Part shown: positions 9,267 to 18,722 of the stretch, piece by piece
Layout: every line of letters begins with the position of its first letter
Position numbering within the stretch: the first letter of the stretch is position 1
Assembly: GCA_021809105.1 (NCBI GenBank)
Contig: JAKBAM010000010.1
Span: forward strand, 1-58,960
Length of the DNA stretch: 58,960 bases
From: Actinomycetes bacterium
Lineage (GTDB): Bacteria > Actinomycetota > Acidimicrobiia > Acidimicrobiales > Palsa-688
Direction: 5' to 3'
Translations under genes and position numbers: made by a program
The notes under the pieces: generated by a model
What the model saw: only the letters and a program-made list of their open reading frames with translations
Databases searched by the model: none
Told to the model about the DNA's origin: nothing

Positions 9267-10691
9267 TCAACGGTCGACGTCGCCGAGGACCGGGTCGATA
9301 GTGGAGACCAGGACGATGGCGTCGGCGATGAAGCCGCCGCGCGCCATCGTGGAGAACGCCTGCAGGTTGGCGAAGCTCGGGGCGCGCACGTGGCAGCGGT
9401 ACGGGCGCGACGAGCCGTCGGAGACGATGTAGCACCCCAGCTCGCCACGGGCCGACTCCACAGGGACATAGGCCTCGCCGGCGGGCACCTTGAAGCCTTC
9501 GGTGTACAGCTTGAAGTGGTGGATCAGCGCCTCCATCGACTCGTCGATGCGGCTGCGGGGCGGGGGCGTGATCTTCTTGTCCTGGGCCCGGAAGTCCCCG
9601 TCGGGCATGCGGTCGAGGATCTGCTCGCAGATGCGGACCGACTCGCGGATCTCGTTGATCCGCACCGCGTAGCGGTCCCAGCAGTCGCCCTCGCTCCCGA
9701 CGATCACGTCGAAGTCGACGTCTTCGTAGGCCAGGTAGGGCGTGTCGCGCCGCACGTCCCAAGTGACGCCCGAAGCCCGCAGCAGCGGGCCGGTGCATCC
9801 GAGGTCCAAGGCGGTCTGAGCGTCGAGGGCTCCCACACCTTGGAGTCGCTGCTGGAGTATCGGCTGGCCGGTCAGGAGGTTGTCGTACTCGTCCATCCGC
9901 TTGGGGATGACCTCGCAGATGGCAGCCACGTCGTCGCGCCATCCGTCCGGCAGGTCGGCGGCGACCCCTCCCGGTCGGATGTAATTGTGGTTCATGCGGA
10001 GGCCGGTGACCTTCTCGAAGAAGGCCAGTAGGACCTCGCGCTCGCGCCACCCGTAGACCAGCATGTTGATGGCGCCGATGTCGGAGCCGTTGGTTGCCAT
10101 CCAGAGGAAGTGGGAGCTGATCCGGTTGAGCTCGCACATGAGCATCCTGATCCAGGTCGCCCTCGGCGGGATCTCGACGCCGAGGAGCTTCTCGACGCTG
10201 AGCGAGAACGCCAGCTCGTTGAAGAACGGTGAGAGGTAGTCCATTCGGGTGACGTTGGTCGACCCCTGGTGGTACATCAGCTCCTCGGCGGTCTTCTCCA
10301 TGCCGGTGTGCAGGTAGCCGATTACTGGCTTCGAGCGCAGGATGGTCTCGCCGTCGAGCTCCACCATCAGCCGGAGGACACCGTGGGTCGAGGGGTGGGA
10401 CGGCCCGATGTTGAGGATCATCGTCTCGTCGCCCGGAATGTCGATGTCGAGGTCCTCGGGGTCGACCGCCGCTCCCTCCGGGAGGCGTAGCACCCCGCCC
10501 TCCCGGCGCAGCTCGGCCGCCTGGGTGCGGGCCCTGCTCAGCAGCTCCTGCGCGCCCTCCGAAGTCTTGTGCTGCAGCATGCTGGTGAGTTGCGGGGCCC
10601 CGGGCACGGTCCGCCCGAGGAGGCGGTCCACCCGCGAGCCCCGCTTCTCGGGGTTGGTGCTTTCGGTGCTGTCGGTCTCGGTTGTGCTCAT
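9267..10691 (-). CDS. nuoD: NADH-quinone oxidoreductase subunit D
   Basis: 49-kDa subunit that forms the quinone pocket with NuoB. The 474 residues contain the family blocks NIGPSHPSTHGVLRL, GYLHTGMEK, FVDRMD-type NVTRMDYLSP and the C-terminal DPVLGDVDR. The N-terminal 50 or so residues are a polar extension rich in Ser, Thr and Glu. It lies between nuoC and nuoE in the standard operon order. Confidence 0.96.
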   Translation of the reverse strand: MSTTETDSTESTNPEKRGSRVDRLLGRTVPGAPQLTSMLQHKTSEGAQELLSRARTQAAELRREGGVLRLPEGAAVDPEDLDIDIPGDETMILNIGPSHPSTHGVLRLMVELDGETILRSKPVIGYLHTGMEKTAEELMYHQGSTNVTRMDYLSPFFNELAFSLSVEKLLGVEIPPRATWIRMLMCELNRISSHFLWMATNGSDIGAINMLVYGWREREVLLAFFEKVTGLRMNHNYIRPGGVAADLPDGWRDDVAAICEVIPKRMDEYDNLLTGQPILQQRLQGVGALDAQTALDLGCTGPLLRASGVTWDVRRDTPYLAYEDVDFDVIVGSEGDCWDRYAVRINEIRESVRICEQILDRMPDGDFRAQDKKITPPPRSRIDESMEALIHHFKLYTEGFKVPAGEAYVPVESARGELGCYIVSDGSSRPYRCHVRAPSFANLQAFSTMARGGFIADAIVLVSTIDPVLGDVDR

Positions 10692-10738
10692 GGGTCAGGG
10701 CTTCGCTCTCGAGCTGGCGTGGCGGGGGGTCGAGGGGG

Positions 10739-11266
10739 TCAGCGCCCGCTCGGGGCATCCTTGAACTGGACTGGTATGCGCCCGCTGGCGTAGTCCTTGC
10801 GCAGCGGGTGGCCCTCCCAATCCTCCGGCATGAGGATGCGGCTGGGGTCGGGGTGGCCCTCGAAGTTGATCCCGAACATGTCGTAGGCCTCCCGCTCGTG
10901 GGCCTCGGTACCGGCCCACAGATCGAAGAGTGTCGGGACGGTCGGGTCGCCGGCCGGCACCTGACAGCGGACCCGGACCCGTGAGCGGTCTTCGATGCGG
11001 GCGAGCTCCACGACCACTTCGAAGCGCTCAGGCTCGATCCCCGGCGGCAGGGGACGCCCCGGATGGGTCAGGTAGTCGACCGCGCTCAGGCCGACGAACA
11101 GCTGGTAGCCGTCCTTCTTCAAGGCAGCCATCAGCTCGCCGTAACCCTCGCGGGCGGTGTGGACCACCGCGGCGCCGAGGCTGTGGACCAGCGGGTGGCC
11201 GTGAACCACCTCCTCCGCGGGACCCTGGTCGCCAGTGCTTTGCACCGTCTCGTCTGCGTTGTTCAC
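10739..11266 (-). CDS. nuoC: NADH-quinone oxidoreductase subunit C
   Basis: 30-kDa subunit of the peripheral arm, 175 residues. The diagnostic region is [43 protein letters not shown], seen here in consecutive short blocks. The GTG at 11266 overlaps the nuoB stop by 4 bp (GTGA). Sequence upstream of it in the same frame is arginine-rich and is not coding. NuoC is separate from NuoD here, not fused as in E. coli. Confidence 0.95.
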   Translation of the reverse strand: MNNADETVQSTGDQGPAEEVVHGHPLVHSLGAAVVHTAREGYGELMAALKKDGYQLFVGLSAVDYLTHPGRPLPPGIEPERFEVVVELARIEDRSRVRVRCQVPAGDPTVPTLFDLWAGTEAHEREAYDMFGINFEGHPDPSRILMPEDWEGHPLRKDYASGRIPVQFKDAPSGR

Positions 11267-11826
11267 GATGCGGCGGGGGCGGCGACGCTGATCCGGGCCG
11301 GCTGGCGAGACGCGGCGGCGTCGAGATGGATGCCGGCGCCGGTACCGTCGGCGCTCCGGCGGGTGATCTCGCCGAGGCGGATCTTCTGGTGCAGGGTCAG
11401 GATCGAGTGGATCAACGTCTCGGGACCCGGGGGGCACCCGGGGGCGTAGACGTCGACCGGGACGATCTGGTCCACACCTTGGACGATGGCGTAGTTGTTG
11501 AACATCCCGCCAGTGCTGGCGCACACACCCATCGAGATGACCCACTTGGGCTCCATCATCTGGTCGTAGACCTGCCGGAGGACCGGGGCCATCTTCTGAC
11601 TAACCCGCCCGGCGACGATCATGACGTCAGCCTGCCGGGGAGATGCCCGGAAGACCTCCATCCCGAAGCGGGCCAGGTCGAAGTTGCCCGCGCCGGCCGC
11701 CATCATCTCCATGGCGCAGCAAGCCAGGCCGAAGTTGGCAGCCCACGAGCTGGACGCCCGTGCCCACTTGACCATCCCCTCGAGGGTTCCGGTCAAAAAG
11801 TTGTGCTGGAGGTTCTCCAGGCCCAT
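11263..11826 (-). CDS. nuoB: NADH-quinone oxidoreductase subunit B (4Fe-4S N2)
   Basis: PSST-type subunit carrying the terminal cluster N2. The cluster ligands are visible in [20 protein letters not shown] and [11 protein letters not shown]. The ATG at 11826 (MGLENLQHN) is preceded by GAGGAGG eight bases upstream, which decides this start over an ATG 12 codons earlier. The product is 187 residues. The last 30 or so residues, after the conserved core, are a variable tail. Confidence 0.96.
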   Translation of the reverse strand: MGLENLQHNFLTGTLEGMVKWARASSSWAANFGLACCAMEMMAAGAGNFDLARFGMEVFRASPRQADVMIVAGRVSQKMAPVLRQVYDQMMEPKWVISMGVCASTGGMFNNYAIVQGVDQIVPVDVYAPGCPPGPETLIHSILTLHQKIRLGEITRRSADGTGAGIHLDAAASRQPARISVAAPAAS

Positions 11827-11901
11827 CGTTCGTGCCTCCTCGAGACGGCGAAGCACCCCCAAGGTAGGACGCCCGGCCGGGTCCGCCCAAAACGGGCGGG
11901 C

Positions 11902-12426
11902 TCAAGCTTCCGCGGCGCCGGCACCGACCGGCTCGGCGGTCGGTGCGGGCTCGGGATCGACGGGTCGGGGGGACATCCCGTCGACGAGCTGGTCCGGTCG
12001 GGGGACCCGCCGGACCGTCGAAGTGGTGGTGCGGGTCAGGTTGGTCGGTGCCCGGCGAGCCACCTTCTTCACCGGTCCCCAGTCGAGAGCGCCGTTGGAC
12101 ACCAGGTAGGCGAACGACACGAACACCACAACGGCGAAGGCCCCCATCTCGGCCAACCCGAATGTGTCGAGCTGGTGGTAGATGACCGCCCACGGATACA
12201 GGAAGATCACTTCGATGTCGAAGATGATGAAGATCATGGCGACCATGAAGAACCGCACCGGGAACCGGGCCGCAGCAGGGGACTGCGGGACGATACCGGA
12301 CTCGTAGGGTCCATTCTTCGCTCCGGTCGGGCGCGACGGGCCGAGGAGCTTGGAGGCGGCGAAGGAGCCCGCAGCGAAACCCAGGGCGACGACCAGCAGC
12401 AGCAGGATCGGCAGGTACTGCTCCAC
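11902..12426 (-). CDS. nuoA: NADH-quinone oxidoreductase subunit A
   Basis: First gene of the nuo operon. The 174 residues include three hydrophobic helices and the family signature PYESGIVP...[26 protein letters not shown] (read in blocks). The GTG start has GAAGGAAGG upstream. The C-terminal 50 or so residues are a polar, proline-rich tail beyond the usual 120-residue core. It is transcribed divergently from the geranylgeranyl-reductase-like gene across a 155-bp gap. Confidence 0.94.
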   Translation of the reverse strand: MEQYLPILLLLVVALGFAAGSFAASKLLGPSRPTGAKNGPYESGIVPQSPAAARFPVRFFMVAMIFIIFDIEVIFLYPWAVIYHQLDTFGLAEMGAFAVVVFVSFAYLVSNGALDWGPVKKVARRAPTNLTRTTTSTVRRVPRPDQLVDGMSPRPVDPEPAPTAEPVGAGAAEA

Positions 12427-12568
12427 TTGTACGCCTTCCTTCCTTCTCGCTGGTCTCGTGCGGTCGCGGCCCTCGAAGCGTAGCGACGACCTGCCCGGGG
12501 AGTCGAAACCGGCTGGCCGTGCCGGCGCCGGTGCCGAGGCCCGGGCGCTGTAGATCGCCGCCAGAGCG

Positions 12569-12574
12569 TAGATT
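12569..12574 (+). promoter_or_regulatory. Possible -10 element for a leaderless transcript
   Basis: TAGATT lies seven bases before the ATG at 12582, which would place the transcription start on or beside the A of the start codon. No purine-rich ribosome binding site precedes that ATG. No convincing -35 was seen. This is inference only. Confidence 0.3.
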
Positions 12575-12581
12575 CTCTGCC

Positions 12582-13859
12582 ATGCCGACCTCGCGCCAGG
12601 CGCGCCAATGCGATGTCCTGGTCATCGGGGGCGGACCGTCTGGAGCGACCGCGGCCTTCTGGCTGGCCAGCGCCGGCCACGACGTGGTGATGGTCGAGCG
12701 CAAGTCCTACCCGCGCGAGAAAACGTGCGGTGACGGCCTGACTCCACGATCTGTGCGCCAGCTGCTGGATATGGGTCTCGCCGACGACCTGGCCGGTGCC
12801 GGCCACCGCTACGAGGGACTGCGCTCCCACGGCTTCGGCCGGACCCTCGAGCTGAAGTGGCCCGACCATCCCGACCTGCCCGGTTACGGCTATGTCATCA
12901 CCCGCAAGGACCTCGATGCCCTCGTCGCCCGCCGGGCCGAGAAGGTCGGCGCCGAGATCTGGGAGAAGTCCGAGGCGGTCGCCCCGATCGTCGAGCACGG
13001 CCTGGTCAGGGGAGGCCTGATCAAGAGCAAGAGCTGTCCCGACGACGAGCCTGTCGAGATCAGGGCCCGTTACGTCGTCGTCGCCGACGGCGCCAACTCC
13101 CGCTTCGGGCGGGAGCTGGGCACGAGCCGCAACCGCAGCTACCCACTCGGGATGGCGATCCGCGGCTACTACTACTCCCCGCGCCACGACGAGCCTTGGA
13201 TCGACAGCTGGCTCGACATCCGTGACAGGGGCGGCAACGTGCTGCCTGGCTACGGGTGGATCTTCCCCGTGGGCGACGGGCGCATCAATGTCGGGATCGG
13301 GCTGCTGTCGACCTTCAACCAGTGGAAGGCGGTCAACACCACCCATCTGCTGCAGAGCTTCGTCGAGTACGCGCCGTCCTCCTGGGGGATGTCGCCGGAG
13401 ACGGCATGCGGGCCGGCGACGGGCGGACGCCTTCCGATGGGCCTCTCCGTCGGACCCCACGCCGGGCCGACCTACCTCGTGGTGGGCGATGCCGGCGGGA
13501 CCATCAACCCGTTCAACGGCGAGGGCATCGCTTACGCCTACGAGACCGGGCGAATGGCCGCTGACGCGGTCCACCTGGCTTTGGCGTCCGGCGACGGGAC
13601 GGCGTTGCAGACTTACGAGCGGTGCCTCCAGGAGACCTACGCCCTCTACTACAAGGTGGCCAGGGCCTTCGTGAGGATCATCGGCCACCCCGAGCTCATG
13701 CGGGCGCTGGTGACCACCGGCATGCGTAGCCGGTCGCTCATGGAGTGGGTGCTGCGCATCATGGCCAACCTCCTGCGCCCCGACGAGCTCGGGCCCGCCG
13801 AGGCCGCCTACAAGGCCGTCGCCGCCCTCGCCCGCGTGGTCCCCGACCGCGCCGCCTAG
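12582..13859 (+). CDS. Geranylgeranyl-reductase-family FAD-dependent oxidoreductase
   Basis: Flavoprotein of the geranylgeranyl reductase family, 425 residues. The N-terminal dinucleotide motif VIGGGPSGATAAFWLA, the KTCGDGLTPR segment and the later FAD-contact block LVVGDAGGTINPFNGEGIAYAYETG are all present. Family members saturate isoprenoid chains. In mycobacteria a homologue (MenJ) reduces one double bond of menaquinone. Its position divergent from the nuo operon suggests a role in the menaquinone that complex I reduces, but geranylgeranyl lipid or carotenoid reduction is possible. The ATG at 12582 begins right before the Rossmann motif. Confidence 0.85.
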   Translation: MPTSRQARQCDVLVIGGGPSGATAAFWLASAGHDVVMVERKSYPREKTCGDGLTPRSVRQLLDMGLADDLAGAGHRYEGLRSHGFGRTLELKWPDHPDLPGYGYVITRKDLDALVARRAEKVGAEIWEKSEAVAPIVEHGLVRGGLIKSKSCPDDEPVEIRARYVVVADGANSRFGRELGTSRNRSYPLGMAIRGYYYSPRHDEPWIDSWLDIRDRGGNVLPGYGWIFPVGDGRINVGIGLLSTFNQWKAVNTTHLLQSFVEYAPSSWGMSPETACGPATGGRLPMGLSVGPHAGPTYLVVGDAGGTINPFNGEGIAYAYETGRMAADAVHLALASGDGTALQTYERCLQETYALYYKVARAFVRIIGHPELMRALVTTGMRSRSLMEWVLRIMANLLRPDELGPAEAAYKAVAALARVVPDRAA

Positions 13860-13877
13860 CGATCGCCGCCTAGCGAT
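13850..13877. repeat. 14-bp tandem duplication over a stop codon
   Basis: CGCCGCCTAGCGAT occurs twice in tandem (13850-13863 and 13864-13877). The first copy contains the TAG stop of the reductase. The second runs into the start of the terminator hairpin. The most likely origin is a small duplication by slippage. Confidence 0.7.
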
Positions 13878-13923
13878 CGCTGCGCGTTTTCGGTTACCTG
13901 TTCACCGAAAACGCGCAGCGATC
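13875..13923. terminator. Perfect 20-bp hairpin between convergent genes
   Basis: Arms 13875-13894 and 13904-13923 are exact reverse complements around a 9-base loop. Each strand ends its upper stem with a TTTT/AAAA run. It lies between the plus-strand reductase stop (13857-13859) and the minus-strand hemL stop (13924-13926), so it can serve as a bidirectional terminator. Confidence 0.75.
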
Positions 13924-15204
13924 TCAGCGGGTGGCCACCAGCGCTTTCGCCACGTCCCCGACCGCAGCCACCGTCCGCTCCAGATCGGCGTCGGTGTGGG
14001 CCAGCGACGGGAAGAGCACCTCGTAGGCTCCCGGTGCCACAGCCACGCCGCGCTCGAGCAGCCCGTGCATGAAGGCTGGGTAGAGGCCGGTGGCGGCCGA
14101 CGCCTTGGACGCCTCGTAGTCACCGACCGGGGAGGGGGCGAAGAAGATCCCGAGCAGCGGCCCGGCGACTGGCACCTGCACTTCCAGCCCGGCGCCTCGG
14201 CATGCACCGGCGATGCCGGCCGCCAGGCGGCCGGCGGTTGCGGCTAGCGCGGCGTAGGCCGCATCGTCGAGCAGCGACAGGACCGCCAGCCCGGCGGCGG
14301 TGGCCAACGGGTTCCCCGACAACGTGCCTGCCTGGTAAATCGGTCCGAGCGGCGCCAGCTGCTCCATGAGGTCCCGCCGGCCGGCAAAGGCGGCGAGCGG
14401 CAGGCCGCCACCGATGACCTTGCCGAAGCACCACAGATCGGGCTCCACCCCGAAGACCTGGGCCGCGCCTCCTCGGGCGACCCGGAAGCCGGTGATCACC
14501 TCGTCGAAGACGAGTAGGGCCCCGACCCGGTCACACTCGGCGCGCAGCCCTTCGAGAAACCCCGGGCCCGGAGGGACCAAGCCCATGTTGGCAGCGATGG
14601 GTTCCACGATGACGCATGCCACCTCCTCGGTGAGGGCCGGAACCTGGTTGTACGGGAGCACGAGGGTGGATGACACGGCGGCGCTCGGCACGCCGGCCGA
14701 GGCGGGGATGCCGAGGGTGGCCACGCCGCTACCGCCGCCGGCGAGGAGCCCGTCGGAATGACCGTGATAGCAGCCGTCGAACACCACGACCCGGTCCCGG
14801 CCGGTCGCGCCGCGAGCCAGGCGGACCGCCGACATCGTGGCCTCGGTGCCGCTGCTGACCAGGCGGACCATGTCGGCCCCTGGCACGCGGGCCGACAGCT
14901 CCTCCGCCAGCAGCACCTCCCTCTCGGTCGGGGCGCCGAAAGTGGACCCGTCTGCGGCCGCCTCCTGTACCGCGGCTACCACCGCCGGGTGGGCGTGGCC
15001 GACGATCGAGGCGCCGTATGACTGGACGTAGTCGAGGTACTCGCGTCCCTCGACGTCCCACACCCGTGAGCCCGAGCCCCGGGCGACGAAGTAGGGGGTG
15101 CCGCCTACCGACCGGAACGCCCGCACCGGCGAGTTGACGCCACCCGGCGCTACCAGCTGCGCCCGCTGGAAGAGCGACGCGTTGCTGACAGTCGAGCGCG
15201 CCAT
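13924..15204 (-). CDS. hemL: Glutamate-1-semialdehyde 2,1-aminomutase
   Basis: PLP-dependent enzyme that converts glutamate-1-semialdehyde to 5-aminolevulinate, the last step of the C5 route. The 426 residues include the PLP lysine in CFGKVIGGGLPLAAFAG, the aspartate block LLVFDEVITGFRVARGG, and YVQSYGASIVGHAHP near the N terminus. The ATG at 15204 overlaps the hemB stop by one base (TGATG). It is the last gene of the rex-hem operon and ends at a terminator hairpin. Confidence 0.95.
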   Translation of the reverse strand: MARSTVSNASLFQRAQLVAPGGVNSPVRAFRSVGGTPYFVARGSGSRVWDVEGREYLDYVQSYGASIVGHAHPAVVAAVQEAAADGSTFGAPTEREVLLAEELSARVPGADMVRLVSSGTEATMSAVRLARGATGRDRVVVFDGCYHGHSDGLLAGGGSGVATLGIPASAGVPSAAVSSTLVLPYNQVPALTEEVACVIVEPIAANMGLVPPGPGFLEGLRAECDRVGALLVFDEVITGFRVARGGAAQVFGVEPDLWCFGKVIGGGLPLAAFAGRRDLMEQLAPLGPIYQAGTLSGNPLATAAGLAVLSLLDDAAYAALAATAGRLAAGIAGACRGAGLEVQVPVAGPLLGIFFAPSPVGDYEASKASAATGLYPAFMHGLLERGVAVAPGAYEVLFPSLAHTDADLERTVAAVGDVAKALVATR

Positions 15205-16184
15205 CACGCCAGCACCCGCGCCAGCTCGCCGGCCAGGTAGGTGAGGATGATGTCGGCCCCGGCCCGCTTGACCGCGGTGATCTGCTCGAGGGCGACGGCC
15301 GGCCCGTCGATCCAGCCCCGCTCCGCTGCCGCCTTGATCATGGCGTACTCGCCACTCACATGGTAGGCCGCCACCGGCAAGGTCACCCGGGCCCGCACTG
15401 CGGCGACGACGTCCAGGTAGCTGAGGGCCGGCTTGACCATCACGATGTCGGCGCCTTCCGCGACGTCGAGGTCGACCTCCCGCAGCGATTCTCTCCGGTT
15501 GCGGAAATCCTGCTGGTAGCCCCGGCGGTCGCCGCCTCCGGCGATGGTCACATCGACCGCGTCGCGGAATGGACCGTAGAGGGCTGAGGCGTACTTGGCC
15601 GAGTAGGCCATGATCGGGATGGCGGCGAAGCCGTCGCCGTCGAGCGCAGCGCGGATGGCGCCCACCTGCCCGTCCATCATCCCTGACGGGGCGACCAGGT
15701 CGGCGCCGGCACGGGCCTGGGCTAGAGCGACCCGCCCGTACAGCTCGATGGCGGCGTCGTTGTCGACCTCGCCCTGGTCGTCGAGCGGCCCACAGTGCCC
15801 GTGGTCGGTGTACTCGTCGAGGCACAGATCGGCGGCCAGCACCATCGAGTCGCCGAGCTCGTCGCGTAGACGCAACAGGGCCACCTGCACGATGCCGGCG
15901 GGGTCCCACGCTGGTGATCCGACGGCGTCCTTGGTGGCCGGGACGCCGAAGAGGACCAGCCCCCGCACCCCCAGGTCCGCCAGCGCCCGGGCCTCTTTGA
16001 CCAGGCTCTCGACGGTGTGCTGGCTGACACCGGGGAGCGACGCGATCGGCTGGGGCGTGTCGATGCCCTCCCGGACGAAGAGCGGGGCCATGAGGTCCGA
16101 GGGCGCCAGGACCGTCTCCGCTACCAGGTCGCGCAGCGGAGCCGTGCCCCGCAGGCGGCGCATCCGCGTGGCGGGAAACGTCAT
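15204..16184 (-). CDS. hemB: Delta-aminolevulinic acid dehydratase (porphobilinogen synthase)
   Basis: Condenses two 5-aminolevulinate molecules to porphobilinogen. The 326 residues carry both active-site lysines, in MAYSAKYASALYGPFRDA and MVKPALSYLD. The metal-site segment reads DLCLDEYTDHGHCG. Two of the three cysteines of the classic zinc site are kept and the middle one is aspartate, so the metal dependence is not obvious from sequence. Confidence 0.95.
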   Translation of the reverse strand: MTFPATRMRRLRGTAPLRDLVAETVLAPSDLMAPLFVREGIDTPQPIASLPGVSQHTVESLVKEARALADLGVRGLVLFGVPATKDAVGSPAWDPAGIVQVALLRLRDELGDSMVLAADLCLDEYTDHGHCGPLDDQGEVDNDAAIELYGRVALAQARAGADLVAPSGMMDGQVGAIRAALDGDGFAAIPIMAYSAKYASALYGPFRDAVDVTIAGGGDRRGYQQDFRNRRESLREVDLDVAEGADIVMVKPALSYLDVVAAVRARVTLPVAAYHVSGEYAMIKAAAERGWIDGPAVALEQITAVKRAGADIILTYLAGELARVLA

Positions 16185-16252
16185 GCGGTCACCGTACCGC
16201 TGGTGGGCGCAAGTCCTGAGGGGCGCCGGATGGCCGACCGAGGCCGGCCGGC

Positions 16253-17734
16253 TCAGCCGCCTGTTGCGAGACCGCTTGGCGCAAGAGCGGCCGTGACTGC
16301 GTCGACCAGCCCGGCGACGGTGTGCTCCGATGCTTCCACGGCGACGGTGATCCCCGCGTCCACGGCGGCCGCCGTGGTGACCGGCCCTATCGAGGCCACG
16401 ACCGGCGGGATCCGATCGGCGCCGGCTGCGGCGATGTAGTTGGTGACCGTCGAGGCCGACGTGAAGCAGATGGCGTCAGCCGTTGCTGCTGCATCGAGGA
16501 GCGCCGGGTCGGGGGACGCCGGCACCGTCCGGTAGGCCTCGACGATGTCAACCGACCAGCCGGCGTCGCGCAGGCCGTCGGGGAGCACCTCGCGAGCGAC
16601 CGCAGCACGGGGCAGCATCACGCGCGAGCCAGGCGTGGCGGGAGCAGGGAAGGCCGCTAGGAGACCTTCGGCGACCGAGCGGGCGGGTACCAGGTCGGGG
16701 ACGATGCCCTTGGCAGCCAGAGCCTCACCCGTACCCGGCCCGATAGCCGCCACCGCCGCGCCGCCGAATGCCCGGGCATCGCGTAGTTGGGCGAAGAGGC
16801 GATCCACGGCGTTGGCCGAGGTGAACACCACCCAGCGGTAGCGGCCCTCCGCCAGTGATCGAGCCGCCGCTCCGAGAGCGGCGCCGCCGTCGGCCGGTGG
16901 GGCGAGAGAGATGGCCGGTACCTCGATCGGCCGTGCGCCGAGATCCCGTAGCCGAGTCGAGAGCTGCGACGCCTGGTCCGGAGCCCGGGTCACCACCACC
17001 CGTCGCCCGAGGAGCGGCCTTCGGGTATACCACGCCAGATCGAGACCGGCGACCGCGCCGATCACCATGGTCGCTGGCGGCTCGACGGCTACGCCCGGGA
17101 GGCCGGCGAGAGTGGTTCGCACGCTGTGCTGCTCGGGCCGGGTCCCCCAGCGGACGGCAATGACCGGTGTGCTCGCCGGCATACCCCCGGCCTGCAGGCG
17201 AGCGCTGATCAGGTCCCGGTGGGCGACGCCCATCAGCACCACGATCGTGCCGCCGACTTGGGCCAGGGCCTCCCAGTTGACGTCCGCCTCGACCGCTGGG
17301 CGGCTGTGCCCGGTAACGACGGTGAACGACGCCGACAGACCGCGGTGGGTGACTGGCACCCCCGCGTAGGCGGGCACCGCCACAGCCGATGTCACCCCCG
17401 GCACGATCTCGAAGGGGATGCCTGCGCTCGCCAGCGCCAGCGCCTCCTCACCCCCCCGCCCGAAGACGAAGGGGTCACCCCCCTTCAGCCGGACGACGGC
17501 AGCGCCGGCGAGGCCCTTCGCCACCAACAGGTCGGTGATGTCGTCCTGGCGGACCGGGCCACCCGGTGACTTGCCGACATCGACGCGCTGCGCTCCCGGA
17601 GGGGCCAGGTCGAGCAGGCTGGCATCGGCCAGGCGGTCGTGGACCACCACCTCCGCCCGGGCCAGCACCTCAGCGCCCCGGAGGGTCAGAAGACCGGGGT
17701 CACCGGGTCCGGCGCCGACCAGGTAAACGGTCAC
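16253..17734 (-). CDS. cobA-hemD: Fused uroporphyrinogen-III C-methyltransferase and uroporphyrinogen-III synthase
   Basis: Bifunctional protein of 493 residues. The first 240 or so form an SUMT domain (LVGAGPGDPGLLTLRG, RLKGGDPFVFGRGGEE, GVTSAVAVPAYAGVPVTHRG), which makes precorrin-2. Residues 250-493 form a HemD domain (RRVVVTRAPDQASQLSTRL, VVFTSANAVDRLF, ICFTSASTVTNYIAA), which closes the tetrapyrrole ring. The fusion places branch-point methylation and ring closure in one chain and is common in Gram-positive hem operons. The GTG at 17734 gives the standard VTVYLVGAG N terminus. An ATG at 17788 would add 18 residues and overlap hemC. Confidence 0.93.
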   Translation of the reverse strand: MTVYLVGAGPGDPGLLTLRGAEVLARAEVVVHDRLADASLLDLAPPGAQRVDVGKSPGGPVRQDDITDLLVAKGLAGAAVVRLKGGDPFVFGRGGEEALALASAGIPFEIVPGVTSAVAVPAYAGVPVTHRGLSASFTVVTGHSRPAVEADVNWEALAQVGGTIVVLMGVAHRDLISARLQAGGMPASTPVIAVRWGTRPEQHSVRTTLAGLPGVAVEPPATMVIGAVAGLDLAWYTRRPLLGRRVVVTRAPDQASQLSTRLRDLGARPIEVPAISLAPPADGGAALGAAARSLAEGRYRWVVFTSANAVDRLFAQLRDARAFGGAAVAAIGPGTGEALAAKGIVPDLVPARSVAEGLLAAFPAPATPGSRVMLPRAAVAREVLPDGLRDAGWSVDIVEAYRTVPASPDPALLDAAATADAICFTSASTVTNYIAAAGADRIPPVVASIGPVTTAAAVDAGITVAVEASEHTVAGLVDAVTAALAPSGLATGG

Positions 17735-17768
17735 CGGCGCCTCGCGCCCGACGATCCAGCAGGCGCCC

Positions 17769-18677
17769 TCAACGGAGGCCGGCACCATCGATAGCCAGCA
17801 CTCCCCGCCCGCCGGCCCCGTCGAGCAGCTCGGAGGCGAGCGCGGCGCCGAGCCCGGCTGGGTCGTCGACCGGGCCCGCAACACGAGATCGGAAAAGGAT
17901 CCGGCCGTCGATCGACGCCAGCAGCCCTTCCAGCTCGATGGACTCTCCCCGCACGATTCCGTACGCCCCGACGGGCAGGTTGCACCCGCTGCCGAGCTGG
18001 GCCAACATAGCCCGCTCTGCCGTCACCGCCACGTGGGTCTGCGTGTCCTCGAGCACCGCCAGGAGCCCGGCGGTGACGTGATCGTCAGCCCTGCACTCGA
18101 GGCCGATCGCCCCTTGGCCGACCTGCGGCAGCATGGTGTCGGGTGAGAGGATTTCGGAGGCGGATCCCCTCAGGCCGAGCCGGTCGAGGGCGGCGGCGGC
18201 GATCACCACGGCGCCACCAGGTGGCACCTTGCCCAACCTGGTCCCGATGTTCCCCCGGACACCGGTGAAGGTCAGGTCGGGGCGCAGCCAGGCCAGCTGA
18301 GCCCGCCGGCGGACGGAGCCGGTGGCCACGACCGCTCCCGTAGGCAGGTCCGCGAGACGGGCGCCCACCAGGGCGTCTCGAGGGTCCGCCCGTCTGGGCA
18401 TGGCGGTCAGGTCCAGCCCTGGGGTTCCTTCGGAGGGCATGTCCTTGGCGGAGTGCACAGCGGCGTCGGACCGGCCGTCGAGGACCGCGGCCTGGACCTC
18501 TTTGACGAACACCCCCTGGCCACCGAGCTCCCAAACCGGCACGTCGAGACGAATGTCGCCCTTGGTCTCTATGACCTCCAGCGACACGCGGAGTGTTGGC
18601 CACGCCGCCCGGAGCCCGGCAGCTACGGATTCGGCCTGCCACATCGCCAGGGCGCTCCCCCGAGTGGCGAGGCGAAT
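17769..18677 (-). CDS. hemC: Hydroxymethylbilane synthase, probable non-canonical start
   Basis: Polymerises four porphobilinogen units. Conserved blocks are VHSAKDMP, GSVRRRAQL, GNIGTRL and GSGCNLPVGAYG, whose Cys attaches the dipyrromethane cofactor. The first ATG in frame (18644) lies inside the conserved N-terminal strand, because IRLATRGSALA is encoded just upstream in the same frame. No ATG, GTG or TTG exists between that block and an in-frame TAG that is also the hemA stop. I therefore place the start at ATT 18677, which gives 302 residues, with GGCAGG six bases upstream. The start is inference; the gene identity is firm. Confidence 0.9.
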   Translation of the reverse strand: MRLATRGSALAMWQAESVAAGLRAAWPTLRVSLEVIETKGDIRLDVPVWELGGQGVFVKEVQAAVLDGRSDAAVHSAKDMPSEGTPGLDLTAMPRRADPRDALVGARLADLPTGAVVATGSVRRRAQLAWLRPDLTFTGVRGNIGTRLGKVPPGGAVVIAAAALDRLGLRGSASEILSPDTMLPQVGQGAIGLECRADDHVTAGLLAVLEDTQTHVAVTAERAMLAQLGSGCNLPVGAYGIVRGESIELEGLLASIDGRILFRSRVAGPVDDPAGLGAALASELLDGAGGRGVLAIDGAGLR

Positions 18678-18722
18678 GGTGTGGCCTGCCGCCGCGCTCT
18701 GACTGGGAGAGATCGAAATCCC

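Noticed and set aside
9203..9469. Longer NuoE starting at 9469
   Set aside because: The added residues overlap nuoD out of frame and are Ser/Arg/Ala-rich, unlike NuoE.
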